Part shown: in pieces, positions 17,581-26,381 of the stretch
Layout: each line of letters begins with the position of its first letter
Numbering within the stretch: position 1 is the stretch's first letter
Assembly (NCBI RefSeq): GCF_040611135.1
Contig: NZ_JBEXNL010000017.1
Span: 27,460 to 91,459, forward strand
DNA from: Tsukamurella sp040611135
Lineage (GTDB): Bacteria; Actinomycetota; Actinomycetes; Mycobacteriales; Mycobacteriaceae
Length of the DNA: 64,000 nucleotides
Direction: 5' to 3'
Translations under genes and position numbers: made by a program
The notes under the pieces: model-generated
What the model was told of the DNA's origin: nothing
The model's database searches: none
The model's input: only the letters and a program-made list of their open reading frames with translations

Positions 17581-17852
17581 TGTCCGTCACCGTCTCCATC
17601 CCGACCATCCTGCGCCCGCTCACGGGCGATGCGAAGCGGGTGCCCGCGTCCGGGGCGACCCTGGGGGCCGTCATCGACGATCTCGAGACGCGGCACGCCG
17701 GGATCAAGGACCGCCTCATCGCCGACGGGGCGCTGCACCGGTTCGTCAACGTCTACGTCGACGACGAGGACGTGCGGTTCACCGGCGGGCTGGACACCCC
17801 CGTCGCCGACGGCGGCACGGTGACGGTGCTGCCTGCAGTGGCCGGGGGATAG
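17580..17852 (+). CDS. cysO: Sulfur-carrier protein CysO
   Basis: A 90-residue ubiquitin-like MoaD/ThiS-family protein ending in the Gly-Gly tail (VLPAVAGG) that carries the thiocarboxylate used by CysM. The start ATG overlaps the mec stop, and cysM follows after 7 bp. The core VNVYVDDEDVRFTGGLDTPV is typical of the family. No activating enzyme (MoeZ-type) is in the window. Confidence 0.94.
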   Translation: MSVTVSIPTILRPLTGDAKRVPASGATLGAVIDDLETRHAGIKDRLIADGALHRFVNVYVDDEDVRFTGGLDTPVADGGTVTVLPAVAGG

Positions 17853-17859
17853 GCGCGCA

Positions 17860-18831
17860 GTGCCCAGGTTCGACAGCCTGCTGGACTCGCTCGGCGGGAC
17901 GCCGCTGGTCGGGCTGCCGAGGCTCTCGCCCCGCTGGGAGGGGACAGACGGTGCGCCGCACGTCCGCTTGTGGGCCAAGCTTGAGGACCGCAACCCGACG
18001 GGGTCGATCAAGGACCGCCCGGCGCTGCGGATGATCGACGAGGCCGAACGCGACGGTCGGCTGCGCCCCGGCGACACGATCCTCGAGCCCACCTCCGGAA
18101 ACACCGGGATCAGCCTGGCGATGGCCGCGAAACTCAAGGGCTACCGGCTCGTGTGCGTGATGCCCGAGAACACCTCCGCGGAACGGCGACAGCTGCTCAC
18201 CATGTACGGCGCGCGGATCATCGACTCGCCCGCCGCCGGCGGCTCGAACCGCGCCGTGGCGGAGGCGAAGAAGCTCGCCGCCGAGCATCCCGACTGGGTG
18301 ATGCTCTACCAGTACGGCAACCCCGCCAACGCCCGCGCGCACTACGCGGGCACCGGGCCCGAGCTGCTCGCCGACCTGCCCGAGATCACCCACTTCGTGG
18401 CCGGCCTCGGCACCACCGGCACGCTCATGGGCACCGGCCGGTACCTGCGCGAACACGTGCCCGGCGTGCAGATCGTCGCGGCCGAGCCGCGCTACGGCGA
18501 GCTGGTCTACGGGCTGCGCAATCTCGACGAGGGATTCGTTCCCGAGCTGTACGACGAGTCCGTCCTCACCCGCCGGTTCTCGGTGGGCTCCTACGACGCC
18601 GTGCGCCGCATGCGGCAGCTGATCGACGAGGAGGGCGTCTTCGCCGGGGTGTCCACCGGCGGCGTGCTGCACGCCGCGCTCGGCGTCGCGAACAAGGCCC
18701 TGACGGCAGGGGAGCGGGCCGACGTGGCGTTCGTCGTCGCCGACGCCGGATGGAAGTATCTGTCGACCGGCGCGTACGACGGTACGTTGGAGGATGCGGA
18801 AGAGGCCCTCGAGGGCCAACTCTGGGCCTGA
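17860..18831 (+). CDS. cysM: CysO-dependent cysteine synthase
   Basis: A 323-residue fold-type-II PLP enzyme that uses O-phosphoserine and CysO thiocarboxylate. The PLP lysine is K51 in NPTGSIKDRPAL; the phosphate/substrate loop is EPTSGNTGISLA, and GLGTTGTLMGTGRYL is the second glycine loop. The C-terminal VADAGWKYLSTGAYDGT matches mycobacterial CysM. GTG start. Third gene of mec-cysO-cysM. Confidence 0.94.
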   Translation: MPRFDSLLDSLGGTPLVGLPRLSPRWEGTDGAPHVRLWAKLEDRNPTGSIKDRPALRMIDEAERDGRLRPGDTILEPTSGNTGISLAMAAKLKGYRLVCVMPENTSAERRQLLTMYGARIIDSPAAGGSNRAVAEAKKLAAEHPDWVMLYQYGNPANARAHYAGTGPELLADLPEITHFVAGLGTTGTLMGTGRYLREHVPGVQIVAAEPRYGELVYGLRNLDEGFVPELYDESVLTRRFSVGSYDAVRRMRQLIDEEGVFAGVSTGGVLHAALGVANKALTAGERADVAFVVADAGWKYLSTGAYDGTLEDAEEALEGQLWA

Positions 18832-18864
18832 TCGGCCGGAGGCCGCACGCGCGAGGAGGTCGCC

Positions 18865-19521
18865 ATGACGATTCCCAGCAACGACGGTGCGCCGCGCTCC
18901 CTGACGAGCCGGGTCGCCGGGAGCACGGCGGGGCGCTCGGCCATCCTGATCGTCGTCTTCGTGGCGGCGCTGTGGCTGATCGAGGGCATCGACACCGTCC
19001 TGGGCAACTCCCTGGACCAGTGGGGGATCCACCCGCGCTCCGGGGAGGGCGTGCTCCGGGGCGTCGTGCTGGCGCCGCTGCTGCACGGCGGGTGGGAGCA
19101 CCTGGCCGCCAACAGTGTTCCGGCCCTGGTCCTCGGCTTCGTCGGTCTCGCCGCGGGCGCGGGTCGGTTCGTGATCGCGACCGCGATCATCTGGCTGGTG
19201 GCGGGCGCCGGAGTCTGGCTCACGGGCGGTGCGGGCACCGTCGTGATCGGACTCTCCGGTGTTCTGTTCGGCTGGATGACATACCTGGCGGTCCGCGGAC
19301 TGTTCACGCGCAGGGCGCTCGACATCGTCGTCGGCGTGGTGCTGATGGTCATCTACAGCGGCATGCTGTGGGGAGTCCTGCCCGGTCAGCCGGGTGTTTC
19401 GTGGCAGGGACACCTGTGGGGAGCGATCGGCGGCGTCATCGCCGCGGTGCTCGTCGGCCGCCGCGGCCGCACCCGCCCGGGTACGGGGAATTCACGGCAG
19501 GTCGGCGCGATCGCCACGTGA
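18865..19521 (+). CDS. Rhomboid-family intramembrane serine protease
   Basis: A 218-residue membrane protein with about six helices. The catalytic dyad is S131 in IGLSGVLFG (GxSG) and H183 in WQGHLWGAIGG; H79 and N83 (HLAAN) complete the usual active site. The order matches Rv1337, which follows cysM in M. tuberculosis. The next gene there, murI, is missing here. Substrate unknown. Confidence 0.9.
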   Translation: MTIPSNDGAPRSLTSRVAGSTAGRSAILIVVFVAALWLIEGIDTVLGNSLDQWGIHPRSGEGVLRGVVLAPLLHGGWEHLAANSVPALVLGFVGLAAGAGRFVIATAIIWLVAGAGVWLTGGAGTVVIGLSGVLFGWMTYLAVRGLFTRRALDIVVGVVLMVIYSGMLWGVLPGQPGVSWQGHLWGAIGGVIAAVLVGRRGRTRPGTGNSRQVGAIAT

Positions 19522-19540
19522 CGATCGCGGATCTGGCAGC

Positions 19541-20311
19541 ATGAGCGGCATGCGTCTCACCATCCTCGGGTGTTCCGGCAGCGTCGGCGGTCCACGGGCG
19601 GCCTGCTCGGGCTACCTCTTGGAGGTGGACGGGCACGAGCCCGTGGTCATGGATTTCGGTCCCGGGGTCCTCGGCGAGTTGCAGCAGCGAGTGGACCCGA
19701 ACACCGCCACGGTGATGCTCTCGCACCTGCACGCGGATCACTGCCTCGACCTGCCCTCCCTGCTGGTGTGGCGGCGCTACCATCCGACGCCCGCCGCGGG
19801 CCGTGCGCGCCTGATCGGACCCGCTGACACCCCCGAGCGGATCGGCCGCGCCTCCGCCGAATCGGCGGCGATGCTCGACGACATCTCCGACACCTTCGAC
19901 TTCTCCGCCTGGGCCGAGGGGGAGGACCATGCGATCGGCGGCTTCACCGTGCGGCCCTTCCGCATGTTCCACCCGCCGGAGTCGCACGGCCTGCGGATCA
20001 CCGCGCCCAGCGGCAAGGTCCTGGCGTACACCGGTGACACCGGCGTGTGTGACAACCTCGTCGAAGTGGCGCGCGGCGCCGACGTACTGCTCGCCGAGGC
20101 CAGCTGGACCCACGACCCCGCGAACCGGCCGCTCGGCGTGCACCTTTCGGGTGTGGAGGCGGGGCAGGCCGCCACCGACGCCGGCGTCGGACGCCTGCTG
20201 CTCACCCACATCCCACCGTGGACCTCACGGGAGGCGGTGCTCGCGGAGGCCCGATCCGTCTACGACGGCCCCGTCGACGCGGTGACGGGCGGCGACGTCT
20301 TCGAGCTCTGA
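19541..20311 (+). CDS. Metallo-beta-lactamase-fold hydrolase (Rv1339-like)
   Basis: A 256-residue MBL-fold protein. The HxHxDH motif is present in LSHLHADHCLDL, with later ligands in HPPESHGLRI, AYTGDTG and LLLTHIPPW. It occupies the position of Rv1339, reported as an atypical cAMP phosphodiesterase; a cyclic-nucleotide phosphodiesterase or nuclease role is therefore plausible. Two in-frame ATGs (19541 and 19550) both fit; the first is used. Confidence 0.88.
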   Translation: MSGMRLTILGCSGSVGGPRAACSGYLLEVDGHEPVVMDFGPGVLGELQQRVDPNTATVMLSHLHADHCLDLPSLLVWRRYHPTPAAGRARLIGPADTPERIGRASAESAAMLDDISDTFDFSAWAEGEDHAIGGFTVRPFRMFHPPESHGLRITAPSGKVLAYTGDTGVCDNLVEVARGADVLLAEASWTHDPANRPLGVHLSGVEAGQAATDAGVGRLLLTHIPPWTSREAVLAEARSVYDGPVDAVTGGDVFEL

Positions 20312-20348
20312 TGACCCCGGCACCGTCCTAGGCGATAGGCTGGGGCGC

Positions 20349-21131
20349 GTGAGCAGACGCGCAGACGGCAGGGCCGACGACGAACTCCGCCCCGTGACCA
20401 TCACCCGGGGATTCACTCAGAATCCCGCCGGCTCGGTGCTGGTGGAGTTCGGCAACACGAAGGTGCTGTGCACCGCCAGCGTCGAGCTGGGAGTGCCGGG
20501 ATGGCGCCGCGGCTCGGGGCAGGGGTGGCTGACCGCCGAGTACTCGATGCTCCCCGGTGCCACCCATGAGCGCAGCCGTCGCGAGTCCACCAAGGGCAAG
20601 GTGGGCGGGCGCACCCACGAGATCTCCCGGCTGATCGGCCGGTCGCTGCGCGCATGCATCGACCTCGCGGCGCTGGGCGAGAACACGATCGCCATCGACT
20701 GCGATGTCCTGCAGGCCGACGGCGGCACGCGGACCGCGTCGATCACCGGCGCGTACGTCGCGCTGTGCGACGCCGTCACCTACCTCGGTGCGGCGGGCAA
20801 ACTGACCGACCCGCAGCCGATCTCGTGCGCCATCGCCGCCGTCTCGGTGGGCGTCGTCGACGGGCGCGTACGGCTGGACCTGCCCTACGAGGAGGACTCG
20901 CGCGCCGAGGTCGACATGAACGTCGTCGCCACCGACACCGGCACGCTGGTCGAGGTGCAGGGCACCGGCGAGGGTGCCACTTTCGCCCGCACCACACTCG
21001 ACTGGATGCTCGATTCCGCGATCGCGGGCACGGAGAAGCTGTTCGCCGTGCAGAAGGAGGCGCTCGCGGCGCCGTACCCCGGCGTGCTGCCGGAGTTCGA
21101 GGGCGAACAGAAGAAGAAGTTCGGTCAGTGA
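20349..21131 (+). CDS. rph: Ribonuclease PH
   Basis: A 260-residue phosphorolytic 3'-5' exoribonuclease trimming tRNA 3' ends. Characteristic segments are LRPVTITRGFTQNPAGSVLV at the start, GQGWLTAEYSMLPGATHER, the phosphate site GGRTHEISRLIGRSLRACID, and CDVLQADGGTRTASITGAYV. It begins with GTG. Its stop overlaps the GTG start of rdgB, as in other mycolata where the two are coupled. Confidence 0.95.
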   Translation: MSRRADGRADDELRPVTITRGFTQNPAGSVLVEFGNTKVLCTASVELGVPGWRRGSGQGWLTAEYSMLPGATHERSRRESTKGKVGGRTHEISRLIGRSLRACIDLAALGENTIAIDCDVLQADGGTRTASITGAYVALCDAVTYLGAAGKLTDPQPISCAIAAVSVGVVDGRVRLDLPYEEDSRAEVDMNVVATDTGTLVEVQGTGEGATFARTTLDWMLDSAIAGTEKLFAVQKEALAAPYPGVLPEFEGEQKKKFGQ

Positions 21132-21745
21132 CCGCGCGTCTGTTGCTCGCGTCCCGGAACGCCAAGAAGCTGCGCGAGTTGCGGCAGGTCGTCGCGGACG
21201 CGGGCATCGTCGGCCTCGAGGTCGTGGGCCTCGACGAGGTCGAGCCCTTCGAGGAGCTGCCGGAGGACGCACCGTCGTTCGAGGGCAATGCGCTGATCAA
21301 GGCGCGGCAGGGGCACCAGCGGACCGGCTTGCCCTGTCTCGCGGACGATTCCGGGATCTGCGTCGATGCGCTGAACGGCATGCCCGGCGTGCTGTCCGCT
21401 CGCTGGTCCGGACGCCACGGCGACGACCCGGCCAACACCGCGCTGCTGCTCGCGCAGCTCTCCGATGTGCCCGCCGAACGCCGGGGCGGGGAGTTCGTCT
21501 CCGCCTGCGCGCTCGTCTCCGATTCCGGGGAGTCGACGGTGCGCGGTGTCTGGCGGGGCGCAATCCTGCGCGAGCCCAGGGGCGACGGTGGCTTCGGTTA
21601 CGACCCGGTCTTCCTCCCCGACGGCTCCGAGCGCACCGCCGCCGAGCTCACGGCGGACGAGAAGAACGCGATCAGCCACCGCGCGCGGGCCCTGGCCCAG
21701 CTGGTGGAGCCGCTTCGGCAGCTCGCGGTGCGCGTCCCGGAGTAG
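21128..21745 (+). CDS. rdgB: Non-canonical purine NTP pyrophosphatase (RdgB/HAM1)
   Basis: A 205-residue enzyme removing dITP, ITP and XTP from the nucleotide pool. Visible are LLASRNAKKLRELRQVV at the start, LADDSGICVDALNGMPGVLS with catalytic acids, GDGGFGYDPVFLPDG and AISHRARALAQL. The GTG start lies within the rph stop region; later in-frame Met codons would remove the N-terminal substrate loop. Last gene of the plus-strand block. Confidence 0.94.
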   Translation: MTARLLLASRNAKKLRELRQVVADAGIVGLEVVGLDEVEPFEELPEDAPSFEGNALIKARQGHQRTGLPCLADDSGICVDALNGMPGVLSARWSGRHGDDPANTALLLAQLSDVPAERRGGEFVSACALVSDSGESTVRGVWRGAILREPRGDGGFGYDPVFLPDGSERTAAELTADEKNAISHRARALAQLVEPLRQLAVRVPE

Positions 21746-21792
21746 CACGCAGTTGCGCTGCACCCGTCGGGCATCGGCGGTACGGTCGCCGC

Positions 21793-23064
21793 ATGACTAT
21801 AGTAAATACAGCTAATAATATTCCTGATAGTGACGGCCGCTACGTCCTCGTCCTCCCCGCCGACGGACGGGATCACGAGCGCGCCCTGCGTCGCGTGATG
21901 GGTGCCTCGGACGTGTACCGGACGCTGGACGCCACCGACGCATCGGACGCGGGGGAGTTCCTCGGGGCCGACGCCGTGGTGTTCGACACCCTCGGTCTCG
22001 CCGTCGTCCACGTCGACCCCGACCAGCGGGAGTCGCTCCGGCGGGCGTCCGACGACATCCTCTCCGTGGAGCCGGAACGACAGTTCCATCCCGTCGCCGC
22101 GAGGGCGGCGGAGTACCTGTCCGGCTATCGCGACGGCGTCGGCGATCTCGCCCGGCGGATCGACGGGGGAGCCGAGGAGCGTCCCCGGTGGTTCGTCGGA
22201 CCGGAGCCGATCGGTGATGACGCGATCTCCACCTGGGGGCTGCGCGCCGTGGGAGTGGACGCCATCGAGGCGGGTGGCGCCGGCATCAAAGTCGCGGTGC
22301 TCGACTCCGGCTTCTCCTTCGATCACCCGGACTTCGCCGACCGCGATTTCTACGTGCGTTCGTTCATCCCGGGGGAGGAGCCCGACGATGGTCACGGCCA
22401 CGGGACGCATTGCGGCGGAACCGCATGCGGGCCGCGAGTGCCAGCGACGGGCGTGCGCCGCTACGGCGTCGCCCACAGCGCGGACCTCTACGTCGGCAAG
22501 GTGTTGTCCAGTCGCGGCACGGGCACGGACACCAGCGTCTTCGCCGGTATCGACTGGGCGATCCGTCAGGGCTGCGAGGTGATCTCGATGTCGCTCGGCA
22601 GCGACGATCCGCGGGTGTCGGTAGCGCACGAGCGCGCCGGTGCCGCGGCGCTCGAGCGGGGGAGCCTCATCATCGCGGCGGCCGGCAACAACGCCGACCG
22701 CCCGTGGTACCCGGGCTTCGTCGGGGTTCCCGCGAACAGCCCGTCGGTGATGGCGGTCGGCGCCGTCGACAGTGCGCTGCAGGTCGCGTCCTTCTCGGCG
22801 ACCAGTAATCCGGTGCCGGGCGGTCAGGTCGACATCGTCGGGCCCGGTGTGGGCGTCTTCTCCTCCTGGCTCGCGCCGCGGTGGTACGCCACCCTCGACG
22901 GTACGAGCATGGCCACCCCGGCGGTCGCGGGACTCGCGGCCGTCTACGCCGAGACGACCGGCCGTCGCGGTCGCGATCTCTGGGCGCAGCTCGTCCAGAC
23001 CGCGCAGCGTCTTCCGGCGTCGTCGGCCGACGTCGGCAGCGGGTTGGCGCACGCGGCGGCGTGA
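21793..23064 (+). CDS. Cytosolic S8 (subtilisin-like) serine protease with I9-like N-domain
   Basis: A 423-residue subtilase with no signal peptide or membrane anchor. The triad is D171 (VAVLDSGFSFDHPD), H203 (GHGHGTHCGG) and S372 (LDGTSMATPAVAG), with the oxyanion Asn at N299 (AAAGNN). Residues 16-100 (RYVLVLPADGRD to SVEPERQF) have the beta-alpha-beta pattern of an I9 propeptide. The first fourteen codons are strikingly A+T-rich (ACT, ATA, GTA, AAT, ACA, GCT), unlike the rest. Followed after 16 bp by a small propeptide-like gene. Secretion is unlikely; target unknown. Confidence 0.88.
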   Translation: MTIVNTANNIPDSDGRYVLVLPADGRDHERALRRVMGASDVYRTLDATDASDAGEFLGADAVVFDTLGLAVVHVDPDQRESLRRASDDILSVEPERQFHPVAARAAEYLSGYRDGVGDLARRIDGGAEERPRWFVGPEPIGDDAISTWGLRAVGVDAIEAGGAGIKVAVLDSGFSFDHPDFADRDFYVRSFIPGEEPDDGHGHGTHCGGTACGPRVPATGVRRYGVAHSADLYVGKVLSSRGTGTDTSVFAGIDWAIRQGCEVISMSLGSDDPRVSVAHERAGAAALERGSLIIAAAGNNADRPWYPGFVGVPANSPSVMAVGAVDSALQVASFSATSNPVPGGQVDIVGPGVGVFSSWLAPRWYATLDGTSMATPAVAGLAAVYAETTGRRGRDLWAQLVQTAQRLPASSADVGSGLAHAAA

Positions 23065-23080
23065 GGGATATCGTCGGATC

Positions 23081-23311
23081 ATGGCTGCGGTGACGCTCAC
23101 ACTGGGCTGTTCGGACGACGCGATCGACTCGCTCGTTCGAGAGGTCGAAGCCACGGGGATGCGTGTCGATCACGTGCACCGCACCCTCGGCATCCTCACG
23201 GGCGAGGTCGATCCGTCCCGCATCCCCGAGCTCAGCCGCCTCGACGGCGTGACCGCCGTCGAGGCGGCGCGGGGGTTCTTCACCCCGCCGCCCGACGGCG
23301 ACGTGCAGTGA
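23081..23311 (+). CDS. Small I9-propeptide-like protein, possible protease partner
   Basis: A 76-residue protein predicted to form a single ferredoxin-like unit: strand AAVTLTLGC, helix DAIDSLVREVEATG, strand MRVDHVHRTLGILTGEVD, helix IPELSRLDG, strand VTAVEAARGFF. The last part follows the inhibitor-I9 pattern (turn, helix 'L..LDGV..VE'). It is 16 bp behind the subtilase gene and has no signal peptide. A trans-acting inhibitor or folding chaperone of the protease is the natural hypothesis; no homologue is asserted. Confidence 0.65.
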   Translation: MAAVTLTLGCSDDAIDSLVREVEATGMRVDHVHRTLGILTGEVDPSRIPELSRLDGVTAVEAARGFFTPPPDGDVQ

Positions 23312-23467
23312 GGGCGTGGGCGCGCGGATCGTGCCCTCCGCGGTGCGACGGAGGACGAGGAAGGCGCCCCGCCGCGTTCGCGTGAGCGCGCCGTGCTGGT
23401 CGCGCCGCCGCGACGGCTCCCGGCGCGCGTCCCTGAGTCGGTCCGCGCAGCACGGTACCGTGGCGTC

Positions 23468-24724
23468 GTGAGCAGCAGACCGTCATCGGGCCGCGGTGCC
23501 CGCGTGGCCATCGCGCTGCTGTCCGTGCTCGTGCTCGCTGTCACGGGAACCGTCTGGTGGAGCACGAACCTCGTGATCGGCGGCTTCAACGTCTCGCGGG
23601 CGCTGGCCGAGGCGAAGGTGGCGAAGTCCACCGGCGGGGCCAAGAACATCCTGCTGATGGGGCTCGACACGCGGAAGGATCAGAACGGCGACGATCTGCC
23701 GTCCGACATCCTTCAGCAGCTGCACGCCGGTACCAGTGACAACGGCGGCTACAACACGAACACCCTGATCCTCATGCACATCCCGGCGGATGGCAAGAAG
23801 GTCACGGCCTTCTCCATTCCCCGCGACGATTACGTCACTTTCGCCGGCGTCGAGTCCCGGAAGAAGGGAAAGATCAAGGAGGCCTACGGCACTCGCAAGG
23901 CGGAGGTCGAGGACAAGCTGGTCGCGCAGGGGGTGAGCGATCGCAAGGAGCTCGAGAGCAAGGCCCGCGAGTCCGCGCGCGCCGCGACCATCGCCACCGT
24001 CGGGAAGCTGGTCGGCGTGCCGATCGACCACTTCGCCGAGGTCAGCCTCGTCGGCTTCTACGACCTCGCGCAGACCCTCGGCGGTGTCGAGGTGTGCCTC
24101 AACAATCCCGTGCGCGACAGCTACTCCGGTGCGGCCTTCCCCGCGGGGCGGCAGAAGCTGAGCGCCGCGCAGTCGCTGGCCTTCGTCCGCCAGCGGCACG
24201 GGCTCGCCGACGGTGACCTCGATCGCACGCACCGGCAGCAGGCCTTCATCGCGGGCGTCATGGTCCAGTTGCAGAAGCAGGGCGTCTTCGGCGACGTGCG
24301 CAAGCTGCAATCGCTGATCGCGGTCGCGCAGAAGGACGTCGTGGTCTCCGACGGCTGGGACCTGCAGGAGTTCGCGCAGCAGGCCGGCCGGATCGCCGGC
24401 ACGAACCTCACGTTCACGACCCTGCCCGTGCGCGGCTACGCCACCGTCAACGAGCAGGCGGTGAACATCATCGACCCCGCGGCCATCCGCGCGCAGGTGC
24501 AGAAGGCCTTCGGGCAGTCGGTGCCCGGCAGTGACGAGTCGGCCGCGTCCGACGAGTCCTCGAGCTCGTCGGCCGCGTCGGACGGCGCCACGCAGGCGCC
24601 GCACCCCGTCGGCTACACGAAGCCCGCCTCGCCCGCGATGACCGTGTCACCCACCCCGTCCGACGGTCCCACGCCCGACGCCGGAACCACCCTGCGGGGC
24701 GGCCAGATCCCCTGCGTGGATTGA
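23468..24724 (+). CDS. LytR-CpsA-Psr (LCP) family cell-wall ligase
   Basis: A 418-residue membrane-anchored LCP protein. One N-terminal transmembrane helix (VAIALLSVLVLAVTGTVWW) is followed by the LCP domain: NILLMGLDTRKD, NTLILMHIPADGKKVTAFSI, PRDDYV and QSLAFVRQRHGLADGDLDR with the conserved arginines. The C-terminal 70 residues are Ser/Pro/Thr-rich. In mycolata these enzymes attach arabinogalactan to peptidoglycan. The GTG at 23468 is chosen because the membrane helix then starts about 14 residues in. The preceding 156 bp hold no recognisable feature. Confidence 0.9.
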   Translation: MSSRPSSGRGARVAIALLSVLVLAVTGTVWWSTNLVIGGFNVSRALAEAKVAKSTGGAKNILLMGLDTRKDQNGDDLPSDILQQLHAGTSDNGGYNTNTLILMHIPADGKKVTAFSIPRDDYVTFAGVESRKKGKIKEAYGTRKAEVEDKLVAQGVSDRKELESKARESARAATIATVGKLVGVPIDHFAEVSLVGFYDLAQTLGGVEVCLNNPVRDSYSGAAFPAGRQKLSAAQSLAFVRQRHGLADGDLDRTHRQQAFIAGVMVQLQKQGVFGDVRKLQSLIAVAQKDVVVSDGWDLQEFAQQAGRIAGTNLTFTTLPVRGYATVNEQAVNIIDPAAIRAQVQKAFGQSVPGSDESAASDESSSSSAASDGATQAPHPVGYTKPASPAMTVSPTPSDGPTPDAGTTLRGGQIPCVD

Positions 24725-24782
24725 GGGCGCGGGCGGTACGGTCGGATCCGTCCGTTTCGTCGAGGGTGAAGAGGTGCCGCGG

Positions 24783-25061
24783 ATGACAAGCTCCACTACG
24801 GGATACCGATTCGGCGCGGCATTGCTCGCCGTGGCGTTCGTCCTCGTCGGATGCACGAAGCAGGGCGGCGACACCACCTGCGAGAACTACCAGAAGATGT
24901 CCGATTCGGACCAGCGTGATCAGGTGACGAAGCTGTACAAGGACAAGCACGATCAGGAGCCGTCGGCGATCGTCGTGAGCGGCCTGCAGCAGCAAGCGCT
25001 CCTGTACTGCAAGACCGCGGGGAAGCCGGACTCGAAGATCAAGGAGATTCCGATCTCCTGA
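24783..25061 (+). CDS. Small lipoprotein
   Basis: A 92-residue secreted lipoprotein: a signal peptide with hydrophobic core FGAALLAVAFVLVGC, whose LVGC forms the lipobox (Cys24). The mature part has two further cysteines (TTCENYQKM and LLYCKTAGK), likely a disulfide, with spacing loosely like small HdeA-type proteins; that resemblance is weak. A GTG nine bases upstream is an alternative start. Function unknown. Confidence 0.7.
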   Translation: MTSSTTGYRFGAALLAVAFVLVGCTKQGGDTTCENYQKMSDSDQRDQVTKLYKDKHDQEPSAIVVSGLQQQALLYCKTAGKPDSKIKEIPIS

Positions 25062-25075
25062 TGGTCCACGCGGCG

Positions 25076-25104
25076 AAGGCGCCGGCTCATGGAGCCGACG
25101 CCTT
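25076..25104. terminator. Bidirectional terminator hairpin
   Basis: A 13-bp stem with one mismatch (AAGGCGCCGGCTC with GAGCCGACGCCTT, loop ATG) between the convergent lipoprotein and haemophore-like genes. The A/T ends of the stem give a short U run in either direction. Confidence 0.75.
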
Positions 25105-25116
25105 CGTGGTGCGGCG

Positions 25117-25473
25117 TCAGTACTGCGAGCAGGTCCTGGCGACCGTCGCGATCGTGCCGTTGATCTTCTCCTGGTTCTGCTGGTAATACGCGGCGAGCTG
25201 CGGGTTCTGACGCCCCAACTCGTGAATCCGTGCGTTCCGCTCCGCAGGGGGCAGGGCGAGGATCCGCTGCGCCTCGGCCCGTCCGCCCGGCAGCCGGTTC
25301 ACCATCGTCTGCGCCTCCGGCGCGACTGCGACGGTTGCGCGTTCGACCTGGGCGACGGTGCAGTTCGTCCCGGGGACGGGATCCGACGGAGCCGCCTGCG
25401 CGACGGCCGCCGGGGCCAGGACGAGCGCGCCGGCCGCGCCGGCGGTGGCGGCGATCTTCCACTGAGTCAGCAT
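25117..25473 (-). CDS. Haemophore-related secreted protein
   Basis: A 118-residue secreted protein of the mycobacterial haemophore (MHB) type. The signal peptide is residues 1-28 with probable cleavage after AQA. The mature domain has the pattern of Rv0203-like proteins: CTVAQVERA with Cys38, APEAQTMVNRLPGG, LALPPAERNARIHEL, PQLAAYYQQNQ and the final TVARTCSQY, giving one disulfide. Haem binding is inferred from the family; no haem-uptake genes adjoin it. Confidence 0.8.
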   Translation of the reverse strand: MLTQWKIAATAGAAGALVLAPAAVAQAAPSDPVPGTNCTVAQVERATVAVAPEAQTMVNRLPGGRAEAQRILALPPAERNARIHELGRQNPQLAAYYQQNQEKINGTIATVARTCSQY

Positions 25474-25770
25474 GGTGTTCTCCTTTCGTGGTCGCCCGGA
25501 TGCATCGGTGGATGCCGATCCGGGCCACGTCGCCGAACGTACAGAGATGAATCTGAGTTCGGGCCAAGAGAATTCACAGGTAACGCGCCGGATCACGCTG
25601 GTGGGCGCCGTGTGCGAAGGGCCTGGGCAGGGGTGATCGCACCTGAGAAGGTGGCCGAAGTAGTTCGGCGAAAAAGTTCCCGCCGCAGGGTCAGTGTGAT
25701 CGAGGTTGGCCACTGCGTGCCCTCATCGAGACCCGCAGGCCCGTGGATTCGTGGAGCCGCTCGGGACGTG
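25474..25770. other. Intergenic region without recognised gene
   Basis: About 300 bp between the haemophore-like gene and the tRNA. The A+T-richer part near 25530-25560 (around ACAGAGATGAATCTGAG) may carry the haemophore promoter. No convincing coding frame was seen. Confidence 0.5.
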
Positions 25771-25852
<82 letters not shown>

Positions 25853-25937
25853 GTGCGACAGCGAGCGGCACCCGCTGCGGCGCAGGTCACGATACCGGTT
25901 TTCGGACGGCGTCGCCGAGACGGGTACCGTCGAGGGC

Positions 25938-26381
25938 GTGAAACGTCGTCGCCACCGTCCCGCGCTGATCGCGTTCGTCGTGGTCGCCGCCGTGGCGTGC
26001 CTGGCGCTCGGCTGGTGGCAGTGGGGACGATTCGAGTCGACCGCCGGATCCGCTCGCAACCTCGGCTACGCGATGCAGTGGCCGCTGTTCGCCGTCGCCT
26101 TCATCTGGGGCTACAAGCGGTTCGTGCAGCTCGAGGACGAGGCGGAGCTGCAGGAGCAGCTCGAAGCGGAGGAGGCCGGCGCACCCGCCGCGGACCGGCC
26201 CGCGCCGAAGTCCGTCGCGCCGGTCGCCACGAAGCTCACCGCGATCCCGGAGGGATTCCTGCCGAGCCGGGCGAGCGCACCGTCGGCCCCGGACACCGCA
26301 CCCGACGACGCTGCGCACGACGAGTACAACCGCCTCCTCGCCGACCTGGCGACGAGCGAGACGATCGAGGAGAAGAAGTGA
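25938..26381 (+). CDS. Two-helix membrane protein of unknown function
   Basis: A 147-residue protein starting with GTG (MKRRRHRPALIAFV). Two transmembrane helices are predicted at about 9-27 (ALIAFVVVAAVACLALGWW) and 45-61 (MQWPLFAVAFIWGYKRF). A charged, Glu-rich coiled segment (QLEDEAELQEQLEAEE) and a low-complexity Ala/Pro tail ending EEKK follow. Its stop overlaps the start of the DUF3817 gene, so the two are made together. No enzymatic motif. Confidence 0.75.
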   Translation: MKRRRHRPALIAFVVVAAVACLALGWWQWGRFESTAGSARNLGYAMQWPLFAVAFIWGYKRFVQLEDEAELQEQLEAEEAGAPAADRPAPKSVAPVATKLTAIPEGFLPSRASAPSAPDTAPDDAAHDEYNRLLADLATSETIEEKK

